A stretch of DNA of 64,000 nt from Limnoraphis robusta CS-951 (GTDB lineage: Bacteria > Cyanobacteriota > Cyanobacteriia > Cyanobacteriales > Microcoleaceae). Each line of letters opens with the position of its first letter. The stretch's first letter is position 1. The notes beneath the pieces are model-generated. The model saw only the letters and a list, made by a program, of their open reading frames with translations, made no database searches and was not told where the DNA came from. The position numbers and the translations under genes were made by a program. Location of the stretch: positions 1 through 64,000 of the forward strand of contig NZ_LATL02000301.1 of assembly GCF_000972705.2 (NCBI RefSeq). Direction: 5' to 3'. Of this stretch, positions 18,985 to 30,400 are shown piece by piece.

Positions 18985-21795
18985 TTAGGATGAGGAGTGA
19001 GTGTTGGTAATAAATGCTTCGGCGGCGCTGCTACCAAGGGGTTTAGCAAATAGATAACCTTGTCCACATTGACAGCCCAAATTTTTCAGATATTCAAATT
19101 GTTCAACGGTTTCTATGCCTTCTGCAATAATATCCATGTTTAAAGTTTTTGCTAAAATAATCACTGAACGAACTATTTCCTGAGTTTTCGCTTCACTAAT
19201 CAGGTTCGTCACAAAAGAACGATCTATTTTTAAAACATCAATGGGATAGGTATGGAGATAACTCAGAGATGAATATCCCATCCCAAAGTCATCAATACAG
19301 ATCTGAATGCCCAAAGATTTAATATGATTGAGGGTATAGGCGATCTCTCGATCTTCTTCTAGAAAAATATTCTCGGTAATTTCAAGTTTTAGATGAGTGG
19401 GCGAGAAGCGTGTTTCTTCTAGTGTTAACTCGATTTCTTCGATTAATTGAGGATGTTTGAGTTGTACAGGTGACAAATTAACACTAATATTCAAAGCTTC
19501 GAGTTGAGGAAATTTTTGTTGCCAATATTTCACCTGATAACAAGCCTGACGTAGTATCCATAATCCTATCCCATGAATCGCTCCATTTTCTTCGGCAATG
19601 GGGATAAACTCTATCGGAGAAATCAGACCCAGTTGTGGATGTTGCCAACGAATCAAAGCTTCAAAACCCCTGAGTTTGTTATCTTTGAAAGAAACAATCG
19701 GTTGATAATAAACCAACAATTGATGATGCTTCGTAATTCCTAATAAATCAGTATCCAGCTTCAAGCGTCGAGTTGCTTCTGCTTGCATCGCCGCATCAAA
19801 AACTTCACATTCATTTAAACGATTAATTTTAGCACGGTGCATCGCCGCATCAGCCGATCTCAGCAACTCTTCCGGTTCAGCATTGGCAATTGAACTCATC
19901 ACCAATCCCACACTCATTGAGGTAAAAATTTCGGCTCCATTTAGATAAAAAGGAGTTCTGATCATCTGTCGTCTAATCCGTTCAGCAAAGCGTTTTGCGA
20001 CATTCACATCAGATGTTTCTTCTAACAAAATAGCAAATTCATCCGTATCAACCCGCGCCAACATTGCCGGAGGTTCTAGGCAAGATTCTAACCGATGTGC
20101 TACCTCAATCAACAGTCGTTCAGCCGTTTGATGTCCCAAGGTATATTTAATAATTTGAAAGCGGTTGATATCTAGATAAATCAGAGAAAAATAACTTTTA
20201 GAGTCTGACTTTTGCATCTCTAAAAGAAAAGAAATTCGCTCAATTAAAAGTTTTTGATTGGGTAGATTGGTTAAACTATCATAGTAAGCGACACGCCATA
20301 ATTTATCCCGCGAACGTTCTCGCTCGGTGACATCTTGCACCATCGAAAGCAACCCCATAAACTTTCCATCTTCTGCTCTCAATGGGGTATTATGCCATTC
20401 ACACAGGATAAAACGTCCATCTTTGGTGAGATTTTCCTGGAGACTGTGAGCCGTCATATCTCCTTCGACAATTCGACGTAAAATGTGCTGAAAATGAAGT
20501 TGAATTGAAGGCGGAATAATTAATTCAGTTGGATGATTTCCTAAGACTTCAGCTTTGCTAAACCCAAAAATTTTTTCAGCCGCCGGATTCCAATCGGTGA
20601 TATTAAATTGATGATCATGTAAAATACAAGCAATGGGCATCCGCTCAATTTGTAACTGAAGCCGTTCTTGTAGGTGTTTAGTTTGCTCAAATAATTGGGC
20701 GTTGAGAATTGCCATCACACACCGTTCAGCAACGATTTCTAACCAGTGAATTTCACGTTGCTCACAAGTCCGAAGTTGTTGCCATTCTAACTGAAGAACA
20801 CCGACTAATCGACCATTTCGCCGGAAAGGAACACCCAACAACGTCCGCATTTGTCTTGGGTGACTATAAAAACTAGAAAAGCGAGGATCATTTTGGGTAT
20901 CTTGAATATATATCGGTTCACGGCTCGCCGCCACCAAACCCGAAAACCCTTGACCAATTTTGCAAGTATATTCAGCCAGATGAGATTCAGGAACACCCAC
21001 ACTTGAACGGGGTTGAAGTCGATTATTTTCGTACAGCAACAGCACCGCAGCATCAGCAGAATTCACGGATACAATTCGATGGAGTAAAATTTGTAAAAGA
21101 TCCTGGAGATCGAGGGTACTAATTCCATTTTCTGTAATAGTGCTTAAGGCTCGGAGATCATTAGTTTGTTGCTGAAGTTGCTCAACGAGTTGTTCTTGTC
21201 GCTGCATTAATTGCTTCTGTTCGGTGATATCTCGGGCAATGGCAATTAATCCTTTAATCTCACCTTCTGGACTGCGCCAAACATATTTACTTGACCAATA
21301 AATGCTGGTTTTTCCACCTGTAATCACCTGTTCTTCTAAACTTTTAGATAAACCTTTTCTGAGAATTTCCCTATCTGTTTCTTGAATTTCACGAGCATTA
21401 TTAGGCGGAAGAAAGTCCCGATCATCACGACCAATAATTGCATTGGGTGAATACCCTAAAATCTCAGCCGATACGCTATTAAGCATCAGGTATCGTCCTT
21501 GAGTATCTTTGACAAAAATCGCATCACTACTCCCTTCAACAATGGCATGGAGTAAACTATTGCTTTCAGTGAGTGATTGCTGACTGCGACGAATTAATTC
21601 ATAAAGCAATACACTGGTTAAGAATACAAAGAGCCATCCTTTTAGGGTTTGAAATTGGGTAATCAGTTGACTGTTATTCCAAAATAATCTTTCTAAAATC
21701 CAATCTGAAAACAGAATCCATAAACTCCCGAATAAACAGTAAATAAAAACAATATAAATAGGTTGATTTGATCTCGGCGAGTTTCTCAAAGTCAT
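18985..21795 (-). CDS. PAS-GAF-PAS-GGDEF-EAL cyclic di-GMP protein
   Basis: 936 aa, membrane-bound sensor. Two membrane helices (about 15-33 and 48-65), PAS 1 (about 80-195), GAF (about 215-360), PAS 2 (about 375-490), GGDEF (about 500-660) and EAL (about 670-930). The GGDEF signature is replaced by RVDTDEF, so cyclase activity is probably lost, although GTP binding may remain. The EAL half keeps FEALIRW, ITENIFL, IDDFGMGYSSL and AEGIETVEQ, so it is likely an active cyclic di-GMP phosphodiesterase. The ligand sensed by the PAS/GAF part is unknown. Transcribed alone; the glycosyltransferase upstream ends 84 bases before the ATG. Confidence 0.92.
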   Translation of the reverse strand: MTLRNSPRSNQPIYIVFIYCLFGSLWILFSDWILERLFWNNSQLITQFQTLKGWLFVFLTSVLLYELIRRSQQSLTESNSLLHAIVEGSSDAIFVKDTQGRYLMLNSVSAEILGYSPNAIIGRDDRDFLPPNNAREIQETDREILRKGLSKSLEEQVITGGKTSIYWSSKYVWRSPEGEIKGLIAIARDITEQKQLMQRQEQLVEQLQQQTNDLRALSTITENGISTLDLQDLLQILLHRIVSVNSADAAVLLLYENNRLQPRSSVGVPESHLAEYTCKIGQGFSGLVAASREPIYIQDTQNDPRFSSFYSHPRQMRTLLGVPFRRNGRLVGVLQLEWQQLRTCEQREIHWLEIVAERCVMAILNAQLFEQTKHLQERLQLQIERMPIACILHDHQFNITDWNPAAEKIFGFSKAEVLGNHPTELIIPPSIQLHFQHILRRIVEGDMTAHSLQENLTKDGRFILCEWHNTPLRAEDGKFMGLLSMVQDVTERERSRDKLWRVAYYDSLTNLPNQKLLIERISFLLEMQKSDSKSYFSLIYLDINRFQIIKYTLGHQTAERLLIEVAHRLESCLEPPAMLARVDTDEFAILLEETSDVNVAKRFAERIRRQMIRTPFYLNGAEIFTSMSVGLVMSSIANAEPEELLRSADAAMHRAKINRLNECEVFDAAMQAEATRRLKLDTDLLGITKHHQLLVYYQPIVSFKDNKLRGFEALIRWQHPQLGLISPIEFIPIAEENGAIHGIGLWILRQACYQVKYWQQKFPQLEALNISVNLSPVQLKHPQLIEEIELTLEETRFSPTHLKLEITENIFLEEDREIAYTLNHIKSLGIQICIDDFGMGYSSLSYLHTYPIDVLKIDRSFVTNLISEAKTQEIVRSVIILAKTLNMDIIAEGIETVEQFEYLKNLGCQCGQGYLFAKPLGSSAAEAFITNTHSSS

Positions 21796-21879
21796 AATAT
21801 TATGGGAAGGAGAATGATCGGATCTGAGAATTTCTCGGAATACAGTTGCTAGTTTAACCTCAATTTTGAATAATTTCTA

Positions 21880-22956
21880 TCAACTTTGCATCATCTCTAA
21901 GAGCCATTTTTCCACGCGATCGCCCCAGACTTCTAGCGAATATTCAGATTCGGCTTGTTTTCGACAGCACAAACGGTCTATTTTGTCAAGCTTTTGAATC
22001 CCATTCACCAACCCGTCAACGCTATCGGGTTCTACTAGCCAACCTGTTTCCCCGTCTCGGACGATTTCCGCAGGCCCTCCCCGACGATAAGCAATGACGG
22101 GAACCCCACAGGCTAAAGCCTCAATAGCCACATTTCCAAAGGCTTCTACCCAGCGAGGAGTCATCAATAAAGCGCGACAGTCTCGCAGGTGTTTTTGTAA
22201 CTCATGGGTTGATAGAAATCCCAAGTATTCTATCGGCGCATCGGGGTAGTCTTGCTGGATTTTTTCCCAATAGGATTTCTCCTGAATTTTTCCCATAATT
22301 TTCAAGGGAATTCCCGTAATTTTTGCAGCTAAAACGGCATCTTCCAACGCTTTTTCTGGGGCAATTCGACCTAACCAAGCTAACTGATTTTTCGGTTCAG
22401 CACAAAATTGATATTGATGAATCTCAATTCCACTGCCTATACAAGCAGCATTTTTAGAAGTAAATCCAAAAGTTTCTGCTTGAGTTCGGGTATAAAATCC
22501 AATAGTCTGAGGAAATTGTTCAACCGTCTCTTTAATAATCGTATCTAGCGCAACAGAAAGCGAACCCATACTCACCCAATGAGCAACTTTAATATTCAAA
22601 AAAGGTGTTAAATATAACGGCAACCAATCATAGGCAAAATTAATAATCACATCATAATTATTCTGCACTTGACGGGCATAATCCCACATATTGCCCAATA
22701 CCGAATCGGAGGGTAAAATAATCGGAGTCTCTCTATCTTGAGATTGCGCCATGATTTGCAAATTTCCGGGAATTTCAACTAAATTAATTGACTCCAACAC
22801 CGAACCCTCTGGGGCGACAACGGTAATTTGATGACCTTTTTGTTGTAACACCTTCGCCATATTTAACAGCGTTAATTCCACACCGCCACCTGTCCCAGAA
22901 CCTAACGGCCCAACCGGAGTAGACATTAATAGTAATTTCAGTAAATTATCACTCAT
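21880..22956 (-). CDS. GT4 family glycosyltransferase
   Basis: 358 aa, GT-B fold. The N-terminus MSTPVGPLGSGTGGGVELTLLNMA is glycine-rich, typical of GT4 enzymes. The donor-binding half carries AWLGRIAPEKALEDAV and the E-x7-E region EAFGNVAIEALACGVPVIAY. The N-terminal sequence recalls the cyanobacterial UDP-glucose:tetrahydrobiopterin glucosyltransferase group, but I cannot distinguish this from other small-molecule or lipid glycosyltransferases by eye. Same strand as the HEAT-repeat gene, 36 bases apart, so probably co-transcribed. Confidence 0.8.
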   Translation of the reverse strand: MSDNLLKLLLMSTPVGPLGSGTGGGVELTLLNMAKVLQQKGHQITVVAPEGSVLESINLVEIPGNLQIMAQSQDRETPIILPSDSVLGNMWDYARQVQNNYDVIINFAYDWLPLYLTPFLNIKVAHWVSMGSLSVALDTIIKETVEQFPQTIGFYTRTQAETFGFTSKNAACIGSGIEIHQYQFCAEPKNQLAWLGRIAPEKALEDAVLAAKITGIPLKIMGKIQEKSYWEKIQQDYPDAPIEYLGFLSTHELQKHLRDCRALLMTPRWVEAFGNVAIEALACGVPVIAYRRGGPAEIVRDGETGWLVEPDSVDGLVNGIQKLDKIDRLCCRKQAESEYSLEVWGDRVEKWLLEMMQS

Positions 22957-22992
22957 TTTTTTAGAATAACTCTATTTTTTAGTCTCAACTCT

Positions 22993-24006
22993 TTACCGAG
23001 GCGGTTCATCATTAATTGTCGGTAATGGCCGCATCCGACTGAATTTATCCGCCGCCCATCTCGCCGTTTCTCGTACCTCGATATCGGGGTCATCCGCCGC
23101 CCGTTGTAACAACTGATTCATCTGAACAATTAAGTCATAAATACGGGTTAAATCTCGAATTGCATTTTTTCTGACTTCTGCATTTTCATCTTGTAATGAA
23201 AGCGTTAACGCCCGACTCATGGGTTTCAGGGTGCGAGTGCCAATTTCTGAAAGCGCGGCTAAAATCAAACTTCGTTGTTTAGAATCAGAACTATAGAGTA
23301 AATCCACTAACGGTTGAATCCCTCGAGAATCGCCTTTTTGACCCAATTCCCAAATCGTTTGACTGCGTTTAGTCGGATCATGATTCTGTAATTCTAATAT
23401 CAATTGTTCTACTCGGTCAAGTTGAGGTAAGCGGGGCTTATCTGTGATTAAAAACGTCTCAGCCGAGTGAACTTGGGGAGGTTTTTCTAGCGGTTTATTT
23501 TGGGGGCGAGGGGTATCTACATAACCATTATTCCCCCCTGGTTCATTTACACGGGAAGGAGATGATTTTGAGGGAAGTTCTAAAAGGGGTCGGTCTTCTA
23601 ATGCCTCTTCGGGGCGAAACGGAGACTGGGAACTCCCAGGAATAAACGCATTTTCCGACTGCGTTAAAAAGGAGGAAGATTCCTCAACTGTCGCATCTGG
23701 GGGGAGTTCTTCTTCCGCTTCGGGTTGAGGGTTGTGACCAATTAACTTAACAATAATAAAAACCGCTCCCCCTGTCACAATAATTGACCCAACACCGAGT
23801 AAAATTAATCCCATCGGTAGTTGAGCGGGAAACTCAAACTTCGGCTTTTCAGAGGTAGAATTATCTTGGGCAAGGTATTCTACAGAGGGGGAAGGATGTC
23901 GCACTGCTGTAGAATTTGCAGAGATAGCACTTTGACTCGGACTGGAGAGGAAACCCGAGCAACTCAAGCAGGTGAGTAGGAATAGGGGAATGCGGTAAAG
24001 AACCAT
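22993..24006 (-). CDS. Membrane-anchored HEAT-repeat protein
   Basis: 337 aa. An N-terminal signal-like segment (LFLLTCLSCSGFLSSPSQSA), one membrane helix at about 66-90 (LPMGLILLGVGSIIVTGGAV), a proline/serine-rich low-complexity linker (about 95-205), and a C-terminal HEAT/PBS-lyase type domain with helical pairs such as RSQTIWELGQKGDSRGIQPLVDLL and EVRKNAIRDLTRIYD. Probably a scaffold that holds a partner at the membrane. The partner and function are unknown. Divergent from the NERD-helicase gene with only about 115 bases between starts. Confidence 0.75.
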   Translation of the reverse strand: MVLYRIPLFLLTCLSCSGFLSSPSQSAISANSTAVRHPSPSVEYLAQDNSTSEKPKFEFPAQLPMGLILLGVGSIIVTGGAVFIIVKLIGHNPQPEAEEELPPDATVEESSSFLTQSENAFIPGSSQSPFRPEEALEDRPLLELPSKSSPSRVNEPGGNNGYVDTPRPQNKPLEKPPQVHSAETFLITDKPRLPQLDRVEQLILELQNHDPTKRSQTIWELGQKGDSRGIQPLVDLLYSSDSKQRSLILAALSEIGTRTLKPMSRALTLSLQDENAEVRKNAIRDLTRIYDLIVQMNQLLQRAADDPDIEVRETARWAADKFSRMRPLPTINDEPPR

Positions 24007-24121
24007 GAAACGCTATTGAGGATTTTCACAAGTCGGGTTTAACCTTTAGCTAGCTCCATCCTAACTTCTCTTGCACCCAGATTCTCATTTTTCAACCCAT
24101 GTAAACAGATTAAATTCCCGA

Positions 24122-26776
24122 ATGACACGAGAGCGAACCCACAAACTGACTCAAAAGTTCATTACCACTGAAGTTTTCAGTCAAAGTGGTGAACTCGGTG
24201 AACGACAAGTTTGGGAAACCGTTTGTCACACCTTTGCTCAACGTCATTGTATCGCTTATTGGCGCTATCCGATTTTTTCCAAGACGGGCGCCTTTCGCAA
24301 GGAACCTGACATTTTAATTGTAGATGCTGAGTTCGGTTTAATTGTCATCGAAGTTAAGTCTATCACGCTTGAGCAAATTGTGGGAATTTCCGGCCATGTC
24401 TGGGAATTGCAACAGTTTTACACCACTCGCATCACCCCTTACCAACAAGCAGAAAATCAACTGTATGCTTTACTCCAATATTGTCAGATTGAAAGCCAAT
24501 TAAAACATCAAGTTTGTGGACGGGCGATGGTGGCTTTACCGTTTATTTTATCTGAAAGTTGGCAACACCGGGGCTTGGAAAAATTACCCAGTTCTCCACC
24601 TATTTTATTTCAAGATGATCTTGTAAGTTCATCTTCTATTTTAGACTTTATTACTCAAACCCCTTCCTTAGTTCCAGGGCAAAACCTCTCCCCTCAGCAA
24701 TGGGAGTTATTACAAGCCGTTATTGCAGGAACGCCTTTATTTCGTCCTCCGACGCGGAAATTCTTTTTTAAAGCCAATCAAAACAAACGAGGGGAAATCT
24801 TAGCAAAAGTTCGAGAATATATTTCAAAACTCGATTTAAACCAAGAACGTATTGCTAAACAAATCCCTCCCGGTTTACAACGAATTCGCGGCATTGCAGG
24901 TTCAGGAAAAACGGTATTACTCTGTCAAAAAGCCGCCCAAATGCACCTTAAATATCCCGACTGGGATATTGCGTTAGTCTTTTTTAGTCGCAGTTTATAT
25001 GAACCCATTATCCAACAGTTAGATCAATGGTTGCGACGGTTTAGTTGTCATCAAGTTCGTTATGATTCTCGCAATCAAAAATTGCGGGTGCTTCATGCTT
25101 GGGGTTCCAAAGAACAACCCGGACTTTATAATACGATTTGTCAAGCCGCAGGAATTTGGAGTTTAAGTGTTCGTCGAACAAGTTCTTCTCAACCTCACGA
25201 AGCATTAGCCGAAGCTTGTTGTGATTTACTGCAAAAATCTGTTATTCCCCAACTGTTTGATGCGATTTTAATTGATGAAGGTCAAGATTTACTGGTCGAA
25301 GATGAATTAAAGTTTGAAGGAAAACAGCCCTTTTATTGGATGGCGTATCAAGCTTTATGTCCGGTGGGTTTACAAGGAAATAAAACCCTAAAAATACTGC
25401 AACGTCGGTTAATTTGGGCGGAAGATGAGATGCAAAGTTTAGAAACGCTGAAAAGTCCAAACCCCAGCGAATTGTTTGGGGATAGCTGGGGACATCTATT
25501 AATAGGTGAATATGCTAATTCTATCAATAAAACAGAGATTTTATCTCGATCTTATCGGGTTCCGACCCAAATTTTAATCGCCGCTTATGGGATCAGTCTG
25601 GGGGTGTTACGTCCGGCGGGATTATTAACAAAAATGACAAGAATAGAAGATTGGGAAGCTATCGGTTTCCAGGTTCATCTTGAAAATACTGTTTATTCTC
25701 CCGGTCAAAAAAAAACCCTCTCTTATTCTTCTGAATATTCCGCTCATCCTGTTTCCCAGTTTTGGCAACATTCTTTAATTGAATTTGAAACCTATCGTTC
25801 CCGTCAGGATGAATTAACTGCCCTTACTCAACAGCTTTATCACAATTTAAGGATAGATGGCCTGCGTCCGAGTCGGGAAATCTTAGTCATTATATTAGGA
25901 GATGATTTTGAGGCGATAGCCTTGGAAACTTATGTTGCAAATTTTTTAATCAGTCAAGGATTAGATATTTATATTCCAGGGACAGTTGATTGTAATATTA
26001 TTAGTTCTCCTAAACCCAACCCTAATCAATTTTGGTGTGAAGGGGGAATTACGATTTCTCGCATTCATCGGGCGAAAGGACAAGAAGCCGATATGGTGTA
26101 TTTAGTGGGTTTTGATTATCTTGCCAAAGATGAAGCAAACCTCCGTTTTCGTCAACAACTTTTTATCGCCTTAACTCGCTCTAGAGGTTGGGTTAGATTA
26201 ACAGGAATTGGTGCTTATCCGATGTATAATGAAATGGCGCGAGTGATTCAATCTGGGAATACATTTAGCTTTACCCAACGACAACCAACCCTGCGAGAAA
26301 TTGGCTTAACAGAGGTGGGGGAAATGCTACGTTGTTATCGTCAGGGAAAGCGGAACTTTCGGGGGATTGATTTAGTTGGCGTTGATTTAACGGGAGTTTG
26401 TCTACGGGAGGCGAATTTGATGGATGCAAATTTAGCCCAAATTAATCTAACTCATGCTAATCTTGAGGGTGCTAAGTTATTGTTGGCTAACCTGTCTCAA
26501 GCGGTTCTCAACGGGGCGAATTTACAGCAAGCTAAGTTAGTCGGGGCTAACCTTTCTCACGCCCAATTGACTCATGCAAATCTGACCAATGCTGATTTAC
26601 GAGATAGTGATTTAAGTAACGCTCAACTCATCGGTGCAACGTTAGAAGGGGCGAACTTAACAGGTGCCAATCTCAGCAATACAAATCTAACCGAAGCCAA
26701 TCTCAAAGGGGCTGATTTAACCGATGTGACGTTACAGGACACAACATTCCCCAAGTTTAGCTTATCTGAAGCATAA
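24122..26776 (+). CDS. NERD nuclease-helicase-pentapeptide fusion
   Basis: About 884 aa from the ATG at 24122 (a TTG at 24071 would add 17 residues). Three parts. The N-terminal NERD domain is a predicted nuclease with intact PDILIVDAEFGLIVIEVKS (Asp and E-x-K). The UvrD-like superfamily 1 helicase has Walker A GIAGSGKTVLL, Walker B ILIDEGQD and a C-terminal FIALTRSRGWVRLTG. The last 130 residues are about 25 pentapeptide repeats of A(N/D)Lxx type, such as ANLTNADLRDSDLSNA. The helicase part is closely similar to the protein at 41417-43537. Such proteins are suspected in DNA repair or defence. What the beta-helix tail binds is unknown. Confidence 0.88.
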   Translation: MTRERTHKLTQKFITTEVFSQSGELGERQVWETVCHTFAQRHCIAYWRYPIFSKTGAFRKEPDILIVDAEFGLIVIEVKSITLEQIVGISGHVWELQQFYTTRITPYQQAENQLYALLQYCQIESQLKHQVCGRAMVALPFILSESWQHRGLEKLPSSPPILFQDDLVSSSSILDFITQTPSLVPGQNLSPQQWELLQAVIAGTPLFRPPTRKFFFKANQNKRGEILAKVREYISKLDLNQERIAKQIPPGLQRIRGIAGSGKTVLLCQKAAQMHLKYPDWDIALVFFSRSLYEPIIQQLDQWLRRFSCHQVRYDSRNQKLRVLHAWGSKEQPGLYNTICQAAGIWSLSVRRTSSSQPHEALAEACCDLLQKSVIPQLFDAILIDEGQDLLVEDELKFEGKQPFYWMAYQALCPVGLQGNKTLKILQRRLIWAEDEMQSLETLKSPNPSELFGDSWGHLLIGEYANSINKTEILSRSYRVPTQILIAAYGISLGVLRPAGLLTKMTRIEDWEAIGFQVHLENTVYSPGQKKTLSYSSEYSAHPVSQFWQHSLIEFETYRSRQDELTALTQQLYHNLRIDGLRPSREILVIILGDDFEAIALETYVANFLISQGLDIYIPGTVDCNIISSPKPNPNQFWCEGGITISRIHRAKGQEADMVYLVGFDYLAKDEANLRFRQQLFIALTRSRGWVRLTGIGAYPMYNEMARVIQSGNTFSFTQRQPTLREIGLTEVGEMLRCYRQGKRNFRGIDLVGVDLTGVCLREANLMDANLAQINLTHANLEGAKLLLANLSQAVLNGANLQQAKLVGANLSHAQLTHANLTNADLRDSDLSNAQLIGATLEGANLTGANLSNTNLTEANLKGADLTDVTLQDTTFPKFSLSEA

Positions 26777-26896
26777 AATTTTTTTCTGCCTTTGTCAACC
26801 CTTTCTCCATTTTTTTTCCGCCATTTTTATCAAGAAGCGGTAAACTATTAGAATAACCAACCCTCTTTTAATTGTTGATAACGGCAAGCAAACCCC

Positions 26897-27427
26897 ATGA
26901 GCGATTTATACGTTTCTTGGTCAGATTATCACCAGGCAATAGAATCTTTAGCCGCGAAAATCTATCACTCCGGTTGGCAATTTAATCAAATTGTTTGTTT
27001 AGCCAGGGGAGGACTGCGAATTGGAGATTTACTCTCGCGGATTTATGATACGCCGTTAGCAATTTTATCCTGTTCTTCCTATAGCGGTTCGGAAGGTCGA
27101 GTCCGAGGTAAAATCAAAATAGCGAATCATCTGACCATGACCACAGAAACGCTTGGAAGTCGTGTTTTGTTAGTCGATGATTTAGTCGATTCGGGGATTA
27201 GTTTACAAGACTGTCTGTTGTGGCTGAAAAATCACTATGCGGCTGATCTTGAGGAAATCAAAACGGCTGTATTATGGTACAAAGCTTGTTCGGTGGTGGT
27301 TCCAGATTTTTATGTCGAATATTTAGCCGATTCTCCCTGGATACATCAACCCTTTGAACGCTATGAAAAAATGACTCCGGCTGAAGCTGCACAACTCAGC
27401 AAACACCCGAAACCCGCTATTCATTAA
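26897..27427 (+). CDS. Phosphoribosyltransferase, xanthine-guanine type
   Basis: 176 aa. The PRPP-binding motif VLLVDDLVDSGIS is clear, and the N-terminal segment IVCLARGGLRIGDLLSRIY carries the conserved pyrophosphate loop. The hood region is short, as in Gpt-like and related archaeal-type enzymes. Converts a purine base and PRPP to a nucleotide, probably in salvage; the base is not certain. Stands alone between the helicase fusion and the macroglobulin gene. Confidence 0.82.
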   Translation: MSDLYVSWSDYHQAIESLAAKIYHSGWQFNQIVCLARGGLRIGDLLSRIYDTPLAILSCSSYSGSEGRVRGKIKIANHLTMTTETLGSRVLLVDDLVDSGISLQDCLLWLKNHYAADLEEIKTAVLWYKACSVVVPDFYVEYLADSPWIHQPFERYEKMTPAEAAQLSKHPKPAIH

Positions 27428-27499
27428 AAAATGTAGAGATTTCCGGAATGTCGGGGCTTTCATCTGTTATCAAGGGGGTGAGCTATTCTGAAAAACGCT

Positions 27500-30400
27500 A
27501 TGGGAATTCAACGCCAATACCGCCAACTTGGGAAGCGGTTGATATTAATATTTTTGTTTATAGCGACGCTGGCTGGCTGTCGAATTTTTAGCATGACACC
27601 CACAGAAGAACCGTTACCGACTGTTTCAGCCCTCGCTGTTCCTCAACTTCCGGACTGGATAGAAAAAATTACTCCAACCGGAGAAGTGACATCTCTCAGT
27701 CAAATTCAGATTATTTTTAAACACCCGTTAATTCCGGTTGAGCGTTTGGATTCCCCAGAGCAACGTCAACTTCTCAATCAGTTTGAAATTACCCCGCAAC
27801 TTCCCGGACAATTTCGCTTTTTAACGCCGCGAATGGTGGGCTTTCAAGCTGACCGAGCCTTACCCTTAGCTACACGCATTCAAGTTCAACTCAAACAGGG
27901 CTTATCTGACTTAGAAAATCATCGCTTAGACCAAGATTTAGCCTGGACGTTCAACACTGAGTCGATACAGCTAACGAACCTTCCCGGAACCGAAGAAAAT
28001 CCGGGTTCAGCAGACAATCCCGTTGGTTTGACTCCTAATCTAACGTTTAACTCTAACGTCGAATTGGATTTAGACTCGTTAACGCAACATACAAAATTAG
28101 TTGCCGAAGCCTCCAATCAAGCCGTTCCCCTCAAGGCAGAACTCACGAAAAATCAGTTCAATTCGGAGTCTTTACCGCCTCAGACACAGTTCGACCCATC
28201 TAACCATATCTGGCAGTATACCATAACGCCCACCGAAAGTCTACAAAAAAGTACAAAATACACCCTACAAATCTTACCCGGACTGCATCCCAAGCGGGGA
28301 AATTTAGACAGTCAATTTCTCCTTTCTTCTCAAATTAAAACCTTTGATTCCCTACAATTTGAAACTCTACAAGCCTATGGTCAACCGAGTCAGGGAGGAA
28401 CCTATGGACGGTTTGAAAATGGTAGCCCTCAACTCAAATTTAACAATCAAATTTTAGAAGAATCAGCCCGAGAAAATATTACAATTAACCCCCCACCGCC
28501 CCAAGACGCGCCTCCCCTCGTTCAAACCTATGGAAATAGCGATATTATTAACCTTAATCCTTGGGCATTAGAACCGCAAACCAACTATACCATTACCATT
28601 GGAAAAGATCTCAAAGATCAATTTGGTCAAACCTTAGAAAAACCTGTTACCATCTCCTATCAAACCGGAGATGTTGCGGCTGACCTTTGGGCGCCAACCG
28701 GGTTAAATATTTTCCCTTCAACCCAGAACTTACAGCTAAATATTGCCACAACAAACTTACCGCAGTCTCGATACACTGCTGCCTATAAAATTGTTGAACC
28801 GACGGATTTAGTCTATACCGATGTTGCTTATCCGAGAGAAAACAAAAAGAACCTTCTACCTGCGGAAAACAACTGGACTTCTTTCTCCGTCAAAAACCCC
28901 AAAAACGAAACCCAAGAAACCTCGATTAATTTACGAAGACAACTAGGAAAAGAGACGGGAATGTTGGCTTACGGAGTTAAAGCGAGAACCACTCGTTATC
29001 AAGAAGAAGGAAGACGACGCTGGAATGAACCCGAATTTTATGGGTTTGTTCAACTCACGAATTTAGGCGTTTTTTCCCAATGGTTTCCAGAGTCTGGAAT
29101 TGTCAAAGTTAATCATTTAGAAGACGGTTCCCCGGTTAATAATGCCAGCGTTGAAATCTATCCCTCTCAACTCGATGCCCAAACTTTTTCAACTCCGAAA
29201 CCCTGTGCTATTGGAAACACCAACGAAAGCGGAATATGGGTGTTAAATGCTGAAGACTTGCAACAATGTATGCAGGGCGATCGCTTTACAGAAGCCCCAG
29301 AACTCTTAGTGATTGCCAAAGAAGCAGATGACTGGGCATTTACCCGAACCTATTCCTATAGTGGGATGTATGCTTATGGAATTAATAGCGACTGGGAAAA
29401 TAATAAACCCCTGTCTAGAGGTGTGATCTTTTCTGACCGTCAACTCTATCAACCGGGAGAAAAAGTCGCGTTAACAGGTGTTGCTTATTATCTGCAAAAT
29501 GGCGAATTAAAACAAGATAAAAACGTCAACTATACTGTTACCCTCAGAACCTCCGACGGCAAAGAGAAAACCCTCGGAAGTTACCCAACTAATGAATTTG
29601 GTACATTTTCCCTGGAATTTACCCTAGATGAAGACCAAGCGTTAGGGGATTATAGCCTGAGTGCAAAAGCAGAAAATGAAGTTGAAATTTATGGAGATTT
29701 ACGAGTCGCAGAATTTAAACCGCCCAACTTCAAAGTAGAGTTAAACCTCGATAAAGAAACCGCCATTCAAGGCGAAACCCTCACCGCTAATACCGAAAGC
29801 AACTATCTATTTGGTTCCCCCGTTGTAGGTGGGAAAGCGGAATATTATGTGACTCGTACCGCAACAGAATTTACCCCCAAAGGTTGGGAACAATATAACT
29901 TTGGGCGACAATGGTTTTGGCCGGAAGAAAAACCTACTTTGTCAAGTGATGTGTTGCAAAAAAGCAAAGTTCTTGACCAAGGCGGAAAAGGCACCCAAAC
30001 CGTTAAAATTGACAAAGATTTACCCTATCCTGTCGAGTATCGAGTTGATGTACAAGTCTCCGATGTCACTAACCTAGCGGTTTCTGATTCTCAAAGTCTT
30101 ACGGCTTTACCGAGTAACCGTTTAATTGGGTTAAAAACGCCCTTTGTCGCTGAAGCCAATAAAGCATTTCCGATAGAAGTTGTTGTTACTGACCCCAACG
30201 GAAAAGCCCTATCTAATATTGGGGTGCGTTTGGAATTGCAGAAAATGAATTATAGCAACGTTACCCGAGTGGTTGCCGGGGGACAAACGGAGAAAAATCA
30301 AGTCGAATACAAAACCGTTGCGACAACCGAAGTCAAATCAAATAAGACTCCAAAAACGGTTTCTTTAACCCCTCCTGAGTCGGGTTCCTATCGAATTCGG

